Origin: Pseudoduganella ginsengisoli
Lineage (GTDB): Bacteria; Pseudomonadota; Gammaproteobacteria; Burkholderiales; Burkholderiaceae_D
DNA length: 64,000 bases
Assembly (NCBI RefSeq): GCF_009720865.1
Contig: NZ_WNLA01000017.1
Span: forward strand, 62,001 to 126,000
Direction: 5' to 3'
In this document: positions 52,543-61,883 of the stretch, piece after piece
Layout: each line of letters starts with the position of its first letter
Numbering within the stretch: position 1 is the stretch's first letter
Notes under the pieces: generated by a model
What the model was told of the DNA's origin: nothing
Databases searched by the model: none
Seen by the model: the letters and a program-made list of their open reading frames with translations, nothing else
Program-made: the position numbers and the translations under genes

Positions 52543-54879
52543 ATGAAATTACATTCCGAACGTTTTGCTTTGCCATCCTTTCGCCGCAGCTTGATCGGCG
52601 CCGCTGTTTTGGCGGCATGCTCCGGCAGTGCCTATGCCATTAACCCGTTTACCGTCAAAGACATTCGTGTCGAAGGCATCCAGCGTACGGAAGCGGGCAC
52701 CGTGTTCAGCTATCTGCCGGTGCGCGTAGGCGAAACTTTCGATGACAGCAAGAGCATTACCACGATCAAAGCCCTGTATGCGACGGGCATTTTCAAGGAC
52801 GTGCGCCTGGAACAGGACGGCGACGTGCTGGTGGTGATCGTGGAAGAACGTCCGGCCATCGCCAAGGTGGATTTCACGGGCACCAAGGAATTTGAAAAAG
52901 ATACGCTGGTCAAGGCGCTGAAAGATATCGGCGTCGGCGAAGCGAAGACCTTCGACAAGGCGTCGGTGGACCGCGCCGAGCAGGAATTGAAGCGCCAGTA
53001 CCTGTCGCGCGGCCTGTACGGCGTGAAAGTCACGACCACCGTGACGCCAATCGAGCGTAACCGCGTCAATATCGTCTTTGCCGTCGATGAAGGCGATGTC
53101 GCGAAGATCAAGCAAATCAACTTCGTCGGCAACAAAGTGTTTTCCGACAGCGAATTGCGCGACCAGATCGCATTGAATACGGGAGGCTGGTTCAGCTGGT
53201 ACACAAAAGCCAACCAGTATTCGAAGACCAAGCTGACGGGCGACCTGGAATCGCTGAAATCGTATTACCTGAACCGCGGCTACATTGAAATGCAGGTCGA
53301 TTCGACCCAGGTTTCCATCACGCCGGACAAGAAAGACATTTACATCACCATCAACATCACGGAAGGTGAAAAGTACAAAGTCTCGGACATCAAATTCGAA
53401 GGCGAAATGTTTGGCCGCGAAGATGAATTGCGCAGCCTGGTCTTGCTGCGCAAGGGCGAGACGTATTCCGGCGAGCGCCTGACGGCCACCAATAAACTGA
53501 TCTCGGACCGCCTCGGCACCTTTGGCTACGCGTTTGCCAACGTCAATGCGAATCCGGAAATCGACCGTGACAAGCGCGAAGTCGCCTTCACGTTCTTTAT
53601 CGATCCGGGCAAGCGCGTGTACGTGCGCCACATGAATATCGCCGGTAACACGACGACGCGTGATGAAGTGATCCGCCGTGAATTCCGCCAGTTTGAATCG
53701 TCGTGGTACGACGCCAACAAGATCAAGCTGACCCGCGACCGCGTGGACCGCACCGGCTTCTTCAAGGAAGTCACGATCGATACGCCGGAAGCGCAAGGCA
53801 CGTCCGACCAGGTTGACGTGCAGCTGACGGTGACGGAAAAACCAACCGGCAACTTCCAGATCGGCGGCGCGTTCTCGCAGGCGGAGAAATTCACGTTCAA
53901 TGCATCGATCCAGCAAGCCAACTTTGCCGGTTCGGGCAATACCGTCGGCATCAACCTGAATACGAGTAAATACAGCCGTACGATTGAATTCTCGAACACC
54001 AATCCGTATTACACGGATGATGGCGTCAGCCGTTCGTTTGACTTGTACCTGCGCACGATGAATCCTCCGGCGCTGAACCAGGGCTTTTATTCGATCAAGC
54101 AGCAGGGCGGACGTATCAGCTGGGGCGTGCCGTTCTCCGAAGTGGACACCATCTTCTTCGGCGCCGGTCTGGAGCGTTCGCGCATCACGACCGATATTTC
54201 GTCGCCGATCCTGTACAAGACGTACGTGACCAACGTGACCGGCAACGTGGACGGCATCGGCACCGCCACCACGACCGCGCTGCCGCTGACGGCTGCGTGG
54301 GCGCGCGATTCGCGCGACTCGGCCATCACGCCGACCATCGGTATGTACCAGCGCGTCAACCTGGAACTGGACTTTGCCGGCCGCTCCAAGTACTACCGCG
54401 CCGTGTATGAACACCAGTGGTACAAACCGCTGCATCCGAAAGTCACACTGGCGCTGCGCGGCGAGATCGACTACGGCCACGGTATCGGCGACCATCCATA
54501 CCCGGTGTTCAAGAACTTCTACGCCGGCGGTATCGGTTCCGTGCGCGGTTACCTGAGCTCGTCGCTGGGTATTGTTGACCCGACCTTTGGCGATGCCCAG
54601 GGCGGCGCGTCGCGCCTGATCGGCAACGCGGAATTGCAGATGCCATTCCCGGGTTCCGGCCAGGACCGCAGCTTGCGCTGGTTCGGCTTCCTCGACGGCG
54701 GCCAGGTGTACCAGGAAGGCCAGCGCATGCGCGCATCGGAACTGCGCTACTCGACCGGTCTGGGCTTGTCCTGGATTTCTCCGGTCGGTCCGCTGAAGTT
54801 GAGTTATGCTAAGCCTTTGAACGCCAAGCCGGGCGACCGCCTGGAACGCTTCCAGTTCCAGATGGGCACAGGCTTCTAA
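52543..54879 (+). CDS. bamA: Outer-membrane protein assembly factor BamA
   Basis: 778 residues from the ATG at 52543. It inserts beta-barrels in the outer membrane. A signal peptide ends near AYA-INPF; five POTRA domains follow (about 26-430; FTVKDIRVEGIQRTEAGTVFSYLPVRVG is POTRA1), then the bacterial surface antigen barrel, which includes the conserved VRGY in GGIGSVRGYLSSSLG and ends in QFQMGTGF (terminal Phe). Length typical. Confidence 0.97.
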   Translation: MKLHSERFALPSFRRSLIGAAVLAACSGSAYAINPFTVKDIRVEGIQRTEAGTVFSYLPVRVGETFDDSKSITTIKALYATGIFKDVRLEQDGDVLVVIVEERPAIAKVDFTGTKEFEKDTLVKALKDIGVGEAKTFDKASVDRAEQELKRQYLSRGLYGVKVTTTVTPIERNRVNIVFAVDEGDVAKIKQINFVGNKVFSDSELRDQIALNTGGWFSWYTKANQYSKTKLTGDLESLKSYYLNRGYIEMQVDSTQVSITPDKKDIYITINITEGEKYKVSDIKFEGEMFGREDELRSLVLLRKGETYSGERLTATNKLISDRLGTFGYAFANVNANPEIDRDKREVAFTFFIDPGKRVYVRHMNIAGNTTTRDEVIRREFRQFESSWYDANKIKLTRDRVDRTGFFKEVTIDTPEAQGTSDQVDVQLTVTEKPTGNFQIGGAFSQAEKFTFNASIQQANFAGSGNTVGINLNTSKYSRTIEFSNTNPYYTDDGVSRSFDLYLRTMNPPALNQGFYSIKQQGGRISWGVPFSEVDTIFFGAGLERSRITTDISSPILYKTYVTNVTGNVDGIGTATTTALPLTAAWARDSRDSAITPTIGMYQRVNLELDFAGRSKYYRAVYEHQWYKPLHPKVTLALRGEIDYGHGIGDHPYPVFKNFYAGGIGSVRGYLSSSLGIVDPTFGDAQGGASRLIGNAELQMPFPGSGQDRSLRWFGFLDGGQVYQEGQRMRASELRYSTGLGLSWISPVGPLKLSYAKPLNAKPGDRLERFQFQMGTGF

Positions 54880-54899
54880 TATTTACTCGGAGAAACACG

Positions 54900-55445
54900 T
54901 TGAAGACTGCATCCGTTTCCGCCCTGGCTGCCCGCGCTACGCGCGCCATCACCGTCTCGGCCGGCGCCGCGCTGGCGATCGGCATGTGCGTGCTGTCGCC
55001 GGCCCAGGCGCAGTCCAAGATTGCGTGGCTCAGTACCGAGCGCATTTATAACGAATCGCGCCTGGCCAAACTGGCTGGCGACAAGCTGGCCGAGGAATTC
55101 AAAGTGCGCGAGCGCGCCGTGCAAGACCTGGCCATCCGCTTGAAAGGCGCATCGGAAAAGCTGGAAAAAGAATTGCCGACGCTGCCGGAAGCGGAGCGGA
55201 TCAAGCGCCAGCGCGAGTATTTCGAGCTGGATAAGGAATTCCAGCGCCGCCAGCGTGAATTCCGTGAAGATCTGAACCAGCGCACCAATGAAGAGCGCGC
55301 GGTGATTTCCGATAAAGCCACGCAAATCATCAAGCAGCTGGCGGCCACCGAAGGCTATGACATCGTGCTGCAAGACGCGGTGTGGGCCAGCCCCCGCATT
55401 GACATCACGGACAAGGTATTGTCTGCGCTGGACAAGGGTAAGTAA
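54900..55445 (+). CDS. skp: Periplasmic chaperone Skp/OmpH
   Basis: 181 residues from a TTG start at 54900 (CGGAGA upstream). It carries unfolded outer-membrane proteins to the Bam complex. A signal peptide ends SPAQA-QSK; IAWLSTERIYNES precedes the long helical tentacles (DKLAEEFKVRERAVQDLAIRLKGASEKLEKELPTL). It lies 20 bp after bamA. Confidence 0.93.
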   Translation: MKTASVSALAARATRAITVSAGAALAIGMCVLSPAQAQSKIAWLSTERIYNESRLAKLAGDKLAEEFKVRERAVQDLAIRLKGASEKLEKELPTLPEAERIKRQREYFELDKEFQRRQREFREDLNQRTNEERAVISDKATQIIKQLAATEGYDIVLQDAVWASPRIDITDKVLSALDKGK

Positions 55446-55469
55446 TTAAATAACGACAAGGATCACCCG

Positions 55470-56516
55470 ATGGGCACTCGACTAGGAGAATTGGTCGAAC
55501 GCCTGGGCGGACAGCTGGTAGGCGATGCGAACCTGGAAGTTTCCGGGATAGCACCGCTGGCTGACGCCGGCGTTTCGCACATCAGCTTTCTCAGCAATAG
55601 CAAATTCCGCACGCAGGCAGGCCAGTCCCACGCTGCCGCGCTGATCGTGTCGGAGAAAGACGATGACTATATCGCCGCCCATTACCAGGGCGCGCGCATC
55701 GTCTGCAAGAATCCCTATGCCTACTTTGCCCGTGCGGCGCAGTATTTTGAATCGCTGACGGCCATCGTGAAACCGGCGGGTATTCATCCGTCCGCTTTCA
55801 TTGATCCCACGGCGAAAGTCGATCCGACCGCGCATATCGGCCCGTTCGTATCGGTGGAGGCGGGCGCTGTGATTGGCGCAAACGCCGTGATCGAACATGG
55901 CTGCTTTATTGGGCGCGACGCGGAAATCGGCGCCGGCACGCATTTCTTTGCCAACGTGACGTTCCAGGCCCGCTGCAAAATCGGCCAGCGCGGCATTATT
56001 CATAGCGGCGCGATTATCGGCACCGACGGATTCGGCTTTGCCAATGAGGGCGGCGTATACATCCGCATTCCGCAAACGGGCCGCGTCATTATCGGCGACG
56101 ACGTCGATATCGGCGCCTCCACCACGATCGACCGCGGCGCGCTGGCCGACACGGTGATCGAAGATGGCGTCAAGCTGGATAACCAGATTCAAATCGGCCA
56201 CAACTGCCGGATCGGCGCGCATACGGCCATGGCAGGCTGCGTCGGCGTGGCCGGTTCGGCCATCATCGGCAAGCATTGCACGTTCGGCGGCGCGGCCATG
56301 GTGCTGGGCCATTTGACGATCGTCGATGGCGTACACGTTTCATCCGGTTCGATGGTGTCGCGCTCCATCATGGAACCAGGCCAGTACACGGGCTTTTACC
56401 CGCTGGCGAAAAATGCGGATTGGGAGAAATCCGCGGCGATTGTTCGCAATTTGCCGGGGATGCGCGATAAAATCCGCGCGCTGGAAAAAAACATTAAAAC
56501 AAAGACTGACGAATAA
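55470..56516 (+). CDS. lpxD: UDP-3-O-(3-hydroxyacyl)glucosamine N-acyltransferase
   Basis: 348 residues. Third step of lipid A synthesis. An N-terminal UDP-binding domain (about 1-100: GIAPLADAGVSHISFLSN), then left-handed beta-helix hexapeptide repeats (DPTAKVDPTAHIGPFVSVEAGAVIGANAVI) with the active-site region DNQIQIGHNCRIGAHTAMAGCVG. AAGGA precedes the ATG. Confidence 0.97.
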   Translation: MGTRLGELVERLGGQLVGDANLEVSGIAPLADAGVSHISFLSNSKFRTQAGQSHAAALIVSEKDDDYIAAHYQGARIVCKNPYAYFARAAQYFESLTAIVKPAGIHPSAFIDPTAKVDPTAHIGPFVSVEAGAVIGANAVIEHGCFIGRDAEIGAGTHFFANVTFQARCKIGQRGIIHSGAIIGTDGFGFANEGGVYIRIPQTGRVIIGDDVDIGASTTIDRGALADTVIEDGVKLDNQIQIGHNCRIGAHTAMAGCVGVAGSAIIGKHCTFGGAAMVLGHLTIVDGVHVSSGSMVSRSIMEPGQYTGFYPLAKNADWEKSAAIVRNLPGMRDKIRALEKNIKTKTDE

Positions 56517-56521
56517 CGATT

Positions 56522-57016
56522 ATGACCACTGAGATGACTACTGAAAACAAAACGATGGACATTTGCGAAATCAAAGCGTACCTGCCGCACCGCTACCCGC
56601 TGCTGCTGGTGGACCGCGTGATCAGCTTTGAAGAAAACAAGTCCATTACGGCCATCAAGAACGTCACCGTCAACGAAGAATTCTTTAACGGCCACTTCCC
56701 GCACAAGCCAGTCATGCCGGGCGTGCTGATGGTGGAAGCGCTGGCGCAGACCGCCGCACTGCTGTCGTTTAAAACCATGGGCGTGAAGCCCGATGAAAAT
56801 TCCGTCGTGTACTTCGTCGGTATCGACAACACCCGTTTCAAGCGTCCGGTAGGTCCTGGCGACCAGCTGAAAATGGACGTGGAAATCCTGCGCGTGTCGC
56901 GCGGCATCTGGAAATACAAGGCGACGGCCAGCGTGGACGGCCAGGTCGCAGTGGAAACCGAACTGATGTGCACCATCCGTAACGCAGCCGACGCGAGCAA
57001 ACCAGCGGGGCAGTAA
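56522..57016 (+). CDS. fabZ: 3-hydroxyacyl-ACP dehydratase
   Basis: 164 residues from the ATG at 56522; internal ATGs at 56534 and 56555 are possible because FabZ is usually about 145-150. It dehydrates 3-hydroxyacyl-ACP in fatty-acid synthesis and competes with LpxA for the substrate. Active-site NGHFPHKPVMPGVLMVEALAQTAA (His). The stop overlaps the lpxA ATG as TAATG. Confidence 0.96.
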   Translation: MTTEMTTENKTMDICEIKAYLPHRYPLLLVDRVISFEENKSITAIKNVTVNEEFFNGHFPHKPVMPGVLMVEALAQTAALLSFKTMGVKPDENSVVYFVGIDNTRFKRPVGPGDQLKMDVEILRVSRGIWKYKATASVDGQVAVETELMCTIRNAADASKPAGQ

Positions 57017-57807
57017 TGACCAACATCCACCCAACCGCGATAGTCGATCCGAAAGCGCAGCTCGATAGCAGCGTTACGGTCGGCCCATACACCATCATCG
57101 GCCCCAATGTGTCGATCGGGGCCGGCACCAAAGTCGGCCCGCACGTGGTGATCGACGGCTACACGACCATCGGCCGCGACAATGAACTGTTCCAATTCTC
57201 GTCGATCGGCGCGCAGCCGCAAGACAAGAAGTGGAAGGGCGAGCCGACGCGCCTGGAAATTGGCGACCGCAATACCATCCGTGAATTCTGCACGTTCAAC
57301 ACCGGTACGGCGCAGGACAAGGGCGTCACCAAACTGGGTAACGACAACTGGATTTCCGCTTATGTGCACCTGGCGCACGACTGCGTGGTGGGCAACAACA
57401 CGATCTTCTCGAATAATGCGCAGATCGCAGGCCACGTGGAAATCGGCGATTACGTGATCATGAGCGGCTTCGCCAACGTGCACCAGTTCTGCAAGATCGG
57501 GGCGCACGCGTTTGTCGGCATGAGCACCAGCCTGACGCAAGACGTGCCGCCGTTCGTGCTGTTGAACGGTAATCCGGCTGCCGCCCATGGCGTCAATATC
57601 GAAGGCTTGAAGCGCCGCGGTTTCACGCGCGAGCAGATCAATGCGATCCGCGCCGCGTATAAAACGCTGTACCGTTCCGGCCTGACGCTGGAAGAAGCGA
57701 AAGCTGCCATGCTGGCGCAGGAACAGGCGTTGCCGGATGATGTGGCCGTGCATGCGCGCGCCATGCGCGAATTCCTCGATACGTCGACCCGTGGCATCGT
57801 CCGCTGA
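57016..57807 (+). CDS. lpxA: UDP-N-acetylglucosamine acyltransferase
   Basis: 263 residues. First step of lipid A synthesis, attaching hydroxyacyl from ACP to UDP-GlcNAc. Hexapeptide beta-helix (IVDPKAQLDSSVTVGPYTIIGPNVSIG) with the catalytic His in SNNAQIAGHVEIG, and a C-terminal helical domain (GLKRRGFTREQINAIRAAYKTLYRSG). It overlaps lpxB by 17 bp. Confidence 0.97.
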   Translation: MTNIHPTAIVDPKAQLDSSVTVGPYTIIGPNVSIGAGTKVGPHVVIDGYTTIGRDNELFQFSSIGAQPQDKKWKGEPTRLEIGDRNTIREFCTFNTGTAQDKGVTKLGNDNWISAYVHLAHDCVVGNNTIFSNNAQIAGHVEIGDYVIMSGFANVHQFCKIGAHAFVGMSTSLTQDVPPFVLLNGNPAAAHGVNIEGLKRRGFTREQINAIRAAYKTLYRSGLTLEEAKAAMLAQEQALPDDVAVHARAMREFLDTSTRGIVR

Positions 57808-58945
57808 CCTTGCCATCGCACTGGCCGCCGGCGAACCGTCCGGCGACGTGCTGGCTGCACGCCTGCTGTCTGGTTTGCGTCCGCATTTGCCGGACGCGCG
57901 GTTCCATGGCATCGGCGGTCCCGCCATGGCGCAATATGGCTTTGAGTCGCACTGGCCAATGGACAAGCTGACGGTGCGCGGCTTGCTGGCCGTGATTCCC
58001 CGCTACCGTGAAATCAAGGGCATCCAGAACGCGCTGCGCGACCAGTTGCTGGCCGAGCGGCCTGCGTGCTTTATCGGCGCGGATTACCCCGGTTTTAACC
58101 TGGGCCTGGAAATGCAGCTGAAGGCGGCAGGGATCCCGACTGTCCATTACATCGGCCCGCAAATCTGGGCATGGCGCGGCGGGCGCATCAAGAAAATCAT
58201 CAAGGCGGTGTCGCACATGCTGGTGGTATTTCCATTTGAGGAGGAAATCTACCGCAAGGCCGGCGTGCCGGTCAGCTATGTCGGCCACCCGATGGCGGAA
58301 CTGGTGCCGGTGACCATTGATGAAGGCGCGGCGCGGCGGCAGCTGGGGCTGCCGGAAGATGCGAACGTCGTCACCATCATGCCTGGCAGCCGCATGTCGG
58401 AATTGAAGTACAACACGGCTGCGTTTGTTGGCGCCGCCCGGCTGCTGTTGAAGCGCGACAGGTCGCTGCGCTTTATTGCGCCAATGGCCGGCGAGCGCCA
58501 GCGCCAGATGTTCTTGCAAATGGTGGAGCAGGCAGGCTTGCAGGACGTGGAAATCACGCTGCTCGACGGCCAGTCGCATACCGCTATTGCCGCGGCCGAT
58601 GCGGTGCTGGTGGCGTCCGGTACGGCCACCCTGGAAGTGGCGCTGCACAAGAAACCAATGGTCATTGCTTACAAGATGATGGCGCTGGAATGGCAGATTT
58701 TGCGCCATTTTGGCTACCAGCCGTGGATTGGCTTGCCGAACATCCTGGAGCGGGAATTTGTTGTGCCGGAATTGCTGCAAGATGATGCGAGCCCGGATAA
58801 GCTGGCGGACGCCATGTGGAAGCAATTGACGGATGCGCCGCACCGTTTGCAATTGGCGGAGCGGTTTACGGCGATGCACCACAGCCTGCTGCGCAATAGC
58901 GCACAGGAAAGCGCCGCCGCTGTCTTGAAAGTGATAGGCAAATGA
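57791..58945 (+). CDS. lpxB: Lipid A disaccharide synthase
   Basis: 384 residues. GTG at 57791 is the start: it lies inside lpxA and leads directly into the family start (DLAIALAAGEPSGD). It joins UDP-diacyl-GlcN and lipid X. GT19 landmarks: ADYPGFNLGLE, HYIGPQIWAWRGGRIKKI, FPFEEEIYRKAGV, MPGSRMSELK and GTATLEVALHKKPMV. ATGA overlap with rnhB at 58942-58945. Confidence 0.95.
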   Translation: MASSADLAIALAAGEPSGDVLAARLLSGLRPHLPDARFHGIGGPAMAQYGFESHWPMDKLTVRGLLAVIPRYREIKGIQNALRDQLLAERPACFIGADYPGFNLGLEMQLKAAGIPTVHYIGPQIWAWRGGRIKKIIKAVSHMLVVFPFEEEIYRKAGVPVSYVGHPMAELVPVTIDEGAARRQLGLPEDANVVTIMPGSRMSELKYNTAAFVGAARLLLKRDRSLRFIAPMAGERQRQMFLQMVEQAGLQDVEITLLDGQSHTAIAAADAVLVASGTATLEVALHKKPMVIAYKMMALEWQILRHFGYQPWIGLPNILEREFVVPELLQDDASPDKLADAMWKQLTDAPHRLQLAERFTAMHHSLLRNSAQESAAAVLKVIGK

Positions 58946-59571
58946 AAACCCCGCAGCTTGGCTTGTTTGACGACTTGCCCTATTCGGCCGATGAAATCAT
59001 CTGCGGCGTTGATGAAGCCGGGCGCGGGCCGCTGGCCGGTCCCGTGTTTGCCGCGGCGGTGATCCTGGACCCTAACCAGCCGATTCCCGGCTTGCGCGAC
59101 TCTAAGAAACTCACGGAAGCCAAGCGCGATGAATTGGCGCCGCTGATCCGCGCCCATGCGCTGGCATGGGCCGTGGCGCAGGCGTCGGAAGCGGAAATCG
59201 ACAAAATCAATATTTTGCAGGCGTCGATGCTGGCCATGCGCCGCGCCGTGGAAGCGTTGCCGGTCGTGCCGACCCTGGCGCTGATCGATGGCAACCGTTG
59301 CCCGGTCATGAAAATCCAGACCATTGCCATCATCGGCGGGGATGACAAGGAAGAGGCAATTTCCGCTGCGTCGATCCTGGCCAAGACTGCGCGCGATGCG
59401 GCGCTGGTGGAATTGCATGGGCAGTACCCGGAATATGCATTCGACCAGCACAAGGGGTATGGCACGGCGCTGCACCTTGAACGGTTGAAGCTGCACGGCC
59501 CGTCGCCAGTGCACCGCCGCTCATTTGCGCCCGTACGCGAAGCGCTGCTGATGCGCGATTTATTATCATGA
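58942..59571 (+). CDS. rnhB: Ribonuclease HII
   Basis: 209 residues. It removes misincorporated ribonucleotides and RNA from RNA-DNA hybrids. ICGVDEAGRGPLAGPVFAAAV carries the DE of the DEDD set; DSKKLTEAKRDEL; SILAKTARD; DQHKGYGTALH. It starts in the lpxB stop and its own stop overlaps the methyltransferase start (59568-59571, ATGA). Confidence 0.96.
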   Translation: MKTPQLGLFDDLPYSADEIICGVDEAGRGPLAGPVFAAAVILDPNQPIPGLRDSKKLTEAKRDELAPLIRAHALAWAVAQASEAEIDKINILQASMLAMRRAVEALPVVPTLALIDGNRCPVMKIQTIAIIGGDDKEEAISAASILAKTARDAALVELHGQYPEYAFDQHKGYGTALHLERLKLHGPSPVHRRSFAPVREALLMRDLLS

Positions 59572-60353
59572 AAACAATCACATCGCGCGACAACGCGCAA
59601 TACAAGGATTTAAAACATTTGGCCACCAGTTCGCAGGCCCGCAAGAAAGCCGGGCGGACGCTGCTGGATGGCGTGCACCTGGCGCAGGCGTGGCTGGATT
59701 TGCGGGGCTTGCCGGAACAGTGCATCGTCGCTGAACCCGCGCTGAACAACCCGGAAGTGGCTGACATTGTCAATAAAGTACAGCTGGCGCACGGGCATAT
59801 CCTGTGCCTGCCGGAGGCGCTGTACCAGGCGGTGTCGCAGGTGGAACATGGTGTCGGCGTCATGTTTTTGGTGGAAACGCCGCACAAGGCGTTGCCTGCC
59901 CGCATGGCTGTAAATGCCGTCGTGCTGGATAACGTGCAAGATCCGGGTAACGTCGGTTCGATCTTGCGCAGTGCGGCAGCGGCCGGCATCAAGCAAGTGT
60001 TTTGCAGCGCCGGCACAGCCTTTTGCTGGTCGCCGAAAGTGCTGCGCGCCGCCATGGGAGCGCATTTTGTTCTGGACATCTTTGAGAACGTGGATTTGCC
60101 GGCGCTGGTTGCTGCATCTAGCATTCCTGTACTGGCTACCAGCGGCTATGCGCAAAAAACGCTGTACGACGTCGATTTGAAACGCCCCGTGGCATGGGTG
60201 TTTGGCCATGAAGGGCAGGGCGTTTCCGACGCGTTGCTGTCGGCTGCCACGCAAACCGTGGTCATCCCGCACCTGGGTAAAGTCGAATCGCTGAACGTGG
60301 CGGCTTGTGCGGCAGTATGCTTTTTCGAGCAAGTCAGGCAGAATCAGGTTTGA
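59568..60353 (+). CDS. SpoU/TrmH-family RNA 2'-O-methyltransferase
   Basis: 261 residues. An N-terminal substrate-binding domain (ITSRDNAQYKDLKHLATSSQARKKAGRTLLDGVHL) and a C-terminal knotted SPOUT domain: motif 1 NVQDPGNVGSILR, motif 2 FGHEGQGVS, motif 3 IPHLGKVESLNVAACAAV. It probably methylates a 23S rRNA or tRNA ribose; which one cannot be read. Coupled to rnhB by the ATGA overlap. Confidence 0.9.
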   Translation: MKTITSRDNAQYKDLKHLATSSQARKKAGRTLLDGVHLAQAWLDLRGLPEQCIVAEPALNNPEVADIVNKVQLAHGHILCLPEALYQAVSQVEHGVGVMFLVETPHKALPARMAVNAVVLDNVQDPGNVGSILRSAAAAGIKQVFCSAGTAFCWSPKVLRAAMGAHFVLDIFENVDLPALVAASSIPVLATSGYAQKTLYDVDLKRPVAWVFGHEGQGVSDALLSAATQTVVIPHLGKVESLNVAACAAVCFFEQVRQNQV

Positions 60354-60394
60354 GAAGTTGACTAGCGTCAACTAGCGGCAACCTGGAGCTTTTA

Positions 60395-61591
60395 ATGGAT
60401 ATTTCGGAGTTGCATTTCCTGGTCGCGGAAGGCGAAGCGGCGCAGCGTGAAGCCTTAGTTGCAATGTTGCAACGGCTGGGGGCAGCCCATGTGGCGGACG
60501 CGCCGGATGGCCACGCGGTGCTGCGCCACCTGTCTTCCGGCATCGGTGCGCCGACGGACATTGTTTTGCTGGACCTGGCTTTGCCGGGTGTCGATGCACT
60601 GGAATTGATCCGCCGCCTGGCGGAAATGGGTTCCACTTCCGGCATTATTGTTGCAGGTGCGCAGAAGGCCGACGTGCTGTTTTCCATTGAAACCATGGCG
60701 CAAGCGTACGGTGTGAACTTGCTGGGCGCGATAGCAAAGCCAGCCGGCGAACAGCGCATCAAGGCATTAGTTGATAATTATGCATTGCCCGAACAGCGTG
60801 TCCATGCGCCTTCTGCGGCGCAATTTTCGTTTACGGATGTGGGGCGTGGATTACAGGCACGCGAATTTGATCCATTTTTTCAGCCTAAAATCGAATTGGA
60901 AACAGGCCAGGTAAAAGGCTTGGAAATGTTTGCGCGCTGGCGCCATCCGCAGCACGGAATATTAGGTCCTGCCGCATTTATGCCGGCGCTGGAACACCAT
61001 AACCGCATTGATTTTCTTGACTGGTCGATGATTGAAAAGACGGTGGCCGCTTGCCGCACGTTGCATGACCAGGGTATTCCTATTTCATTTTCCATAAACG
61101 TTGACCAGGCAACGCTGGCGCATCCGCAATTCATTGCGCAAATGAATGCGTGCCTGCTGCGCCATCGCATTATGGCGGATTACATTACGTTTGAAATGAC
61201 GGAATCCGCCGTGTTATCGGCGGATCCGCATTTCCTGGAGCGTTTATTACGATTACGGATGCAGGGCTTTGGGTTGGCGATTGATGATTATGGTACGGGC
61301 CGTTCTAATCTGCAATTGCTGGCTGCTGTGCCATTTACGGAATTGAAGATCGACCGGAGTTTTGTTGATGGCGCTTCGAGAAAACGCGCGATCAGCACGG
61401 TATTGAAATCCTGCCTGGGATTGGCACGCAGCCTGGACCGTAAATCCGTGGCGGTCGGCGTGGAAACCAAACAAGACTGGGATTTCCTGCAGGGCCTGGG
61501 TTGTACCTATGCGCAAGGCTATTACATCGCCAAACCCATGCCTGTCGAAGAATTCCCCGCGTGGCTGAATGACTGGCGCCAATTCTTCTAA
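60395..61591 (+). CDS. Degenerate receiver-EAL domain protein (c-di-GMP phosphodiesterase candidate)
   Basis: 398 residues. The receiver-like domain (about 1-125) keeps the acceptor Asp in VLLDLALPG and a Lys in GAIAKPA, but the acidic pocket reads LVAEGEA instead of the usual DD. The EAL domain (about 145-395): KGLEMFARW (Glu177, EAL replaced by EMF), FSINVDQ, FEMTES, AIDDYGTG, LKIDRSFV, VGVET, QGYYIAKP. The metal and catalytic residues remain, so c-di-GMP hydrolysis is plausible. Ends in a terminator and starts 41 bp after the methyltransferase. Confidence 0.85.
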   Translation: MDISELHFLVAEGEAAQREALVAMLQRLGAAHVADAPDGHAVLRHLSSGIGAPTDIVLLDLALPGVDALELIRRLAEMGSTSGIIVAGAQKADVLFSIETMAQAYGVNLLGAIAKPAGEQRIKALVDNYALPEQRVHAPSAAQFSFTDVGRGLQAREFDPFFQPKIELETGQVKGLEMFARWRHPQHGILGPAAFMPALEHHNRIDFLDWSMIEKTVAACRTLHDQGIPISFSINVDQATLAHPQFIAQMNACLLRHRIMADYITFEMTESAVLSADPHFLERLLRLRMQGFGLAIDDYGTGRSNLQLLAAVPFTELKIDRSFVDGASRKRAISTVLKSCLGLARSLDRKSVAVGVETKQDWDFLQGLGCTYAQGYYIAKPMPVEEFPAWLNDWRQFF

Positions 61592-61609
61592 AAACATTCC
61601 TCCCGCAAA

Positions 61610-61646
61610 AAAATGCCGGTCGGTTAAACACCCACCGGCATTTTAT
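61610..61646 (+). terminator. Terminator after the REC-EAL gene
   Basis: AAAATGCCGGT (61610-61620), a 13-base loop, ACCGGCATTTT (61634-61644) and more T. Perfect 11-bp stem. Confidence 0.88.
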
Positions 61647-61662
61647 TTCCGCATTTCAAAAA

Positions 61663-61675
61663 GGTGCCTGGCACC
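61663..61675. repeat. GGTGCC-T-GGCACC palindrome
   Basis: A perfect six-base dyad around one T, preceded by five A, in the 292-bp gap between the EAL gene and ppsR. Possibly a dispersed palindromic repeat; no second copy was noticed in the window. The rest of the gap (61676-61830) is AT-richer than average with nothing recognised. Confidence 0.4.
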
Positions 61676-61831
61676 GAACGGTTTTGAAACAATTCTAAAA
61701 GATAATCCTGTATAGACAGATTGTGCATACTCAGCCGGTTTTGGTGGGTTTTATGCCAATATTTGGCTTGAACGTGCCAATTTTTATCGCAAGCTGGCCT
61801 ATGAGGGCAGGCAAGGCTAACCAATGGGCGT

Positions 61832-61863
61832 AAAAAAGCCCGCCAGCTTGCGCAAGGCGGGCT
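61832..61863 (-). terminator. Terminator of ppsR
   Basis: On the minus strand AGCCCGCC (61863-61856), a loop, GGCGGGCT (61844-61837) and six T (61837-61832). It follows the ppsR stop at 61884 by about 20 bp. Confidence 0.9.
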
Positions 61864-61883
61864 GTTACCGGAACCGCGTAGTA

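Noticed and set aside
52549..54495. A 648-codon minus-strand open frame
   Set aside because: Antisense of bamA; no recognisable domain.
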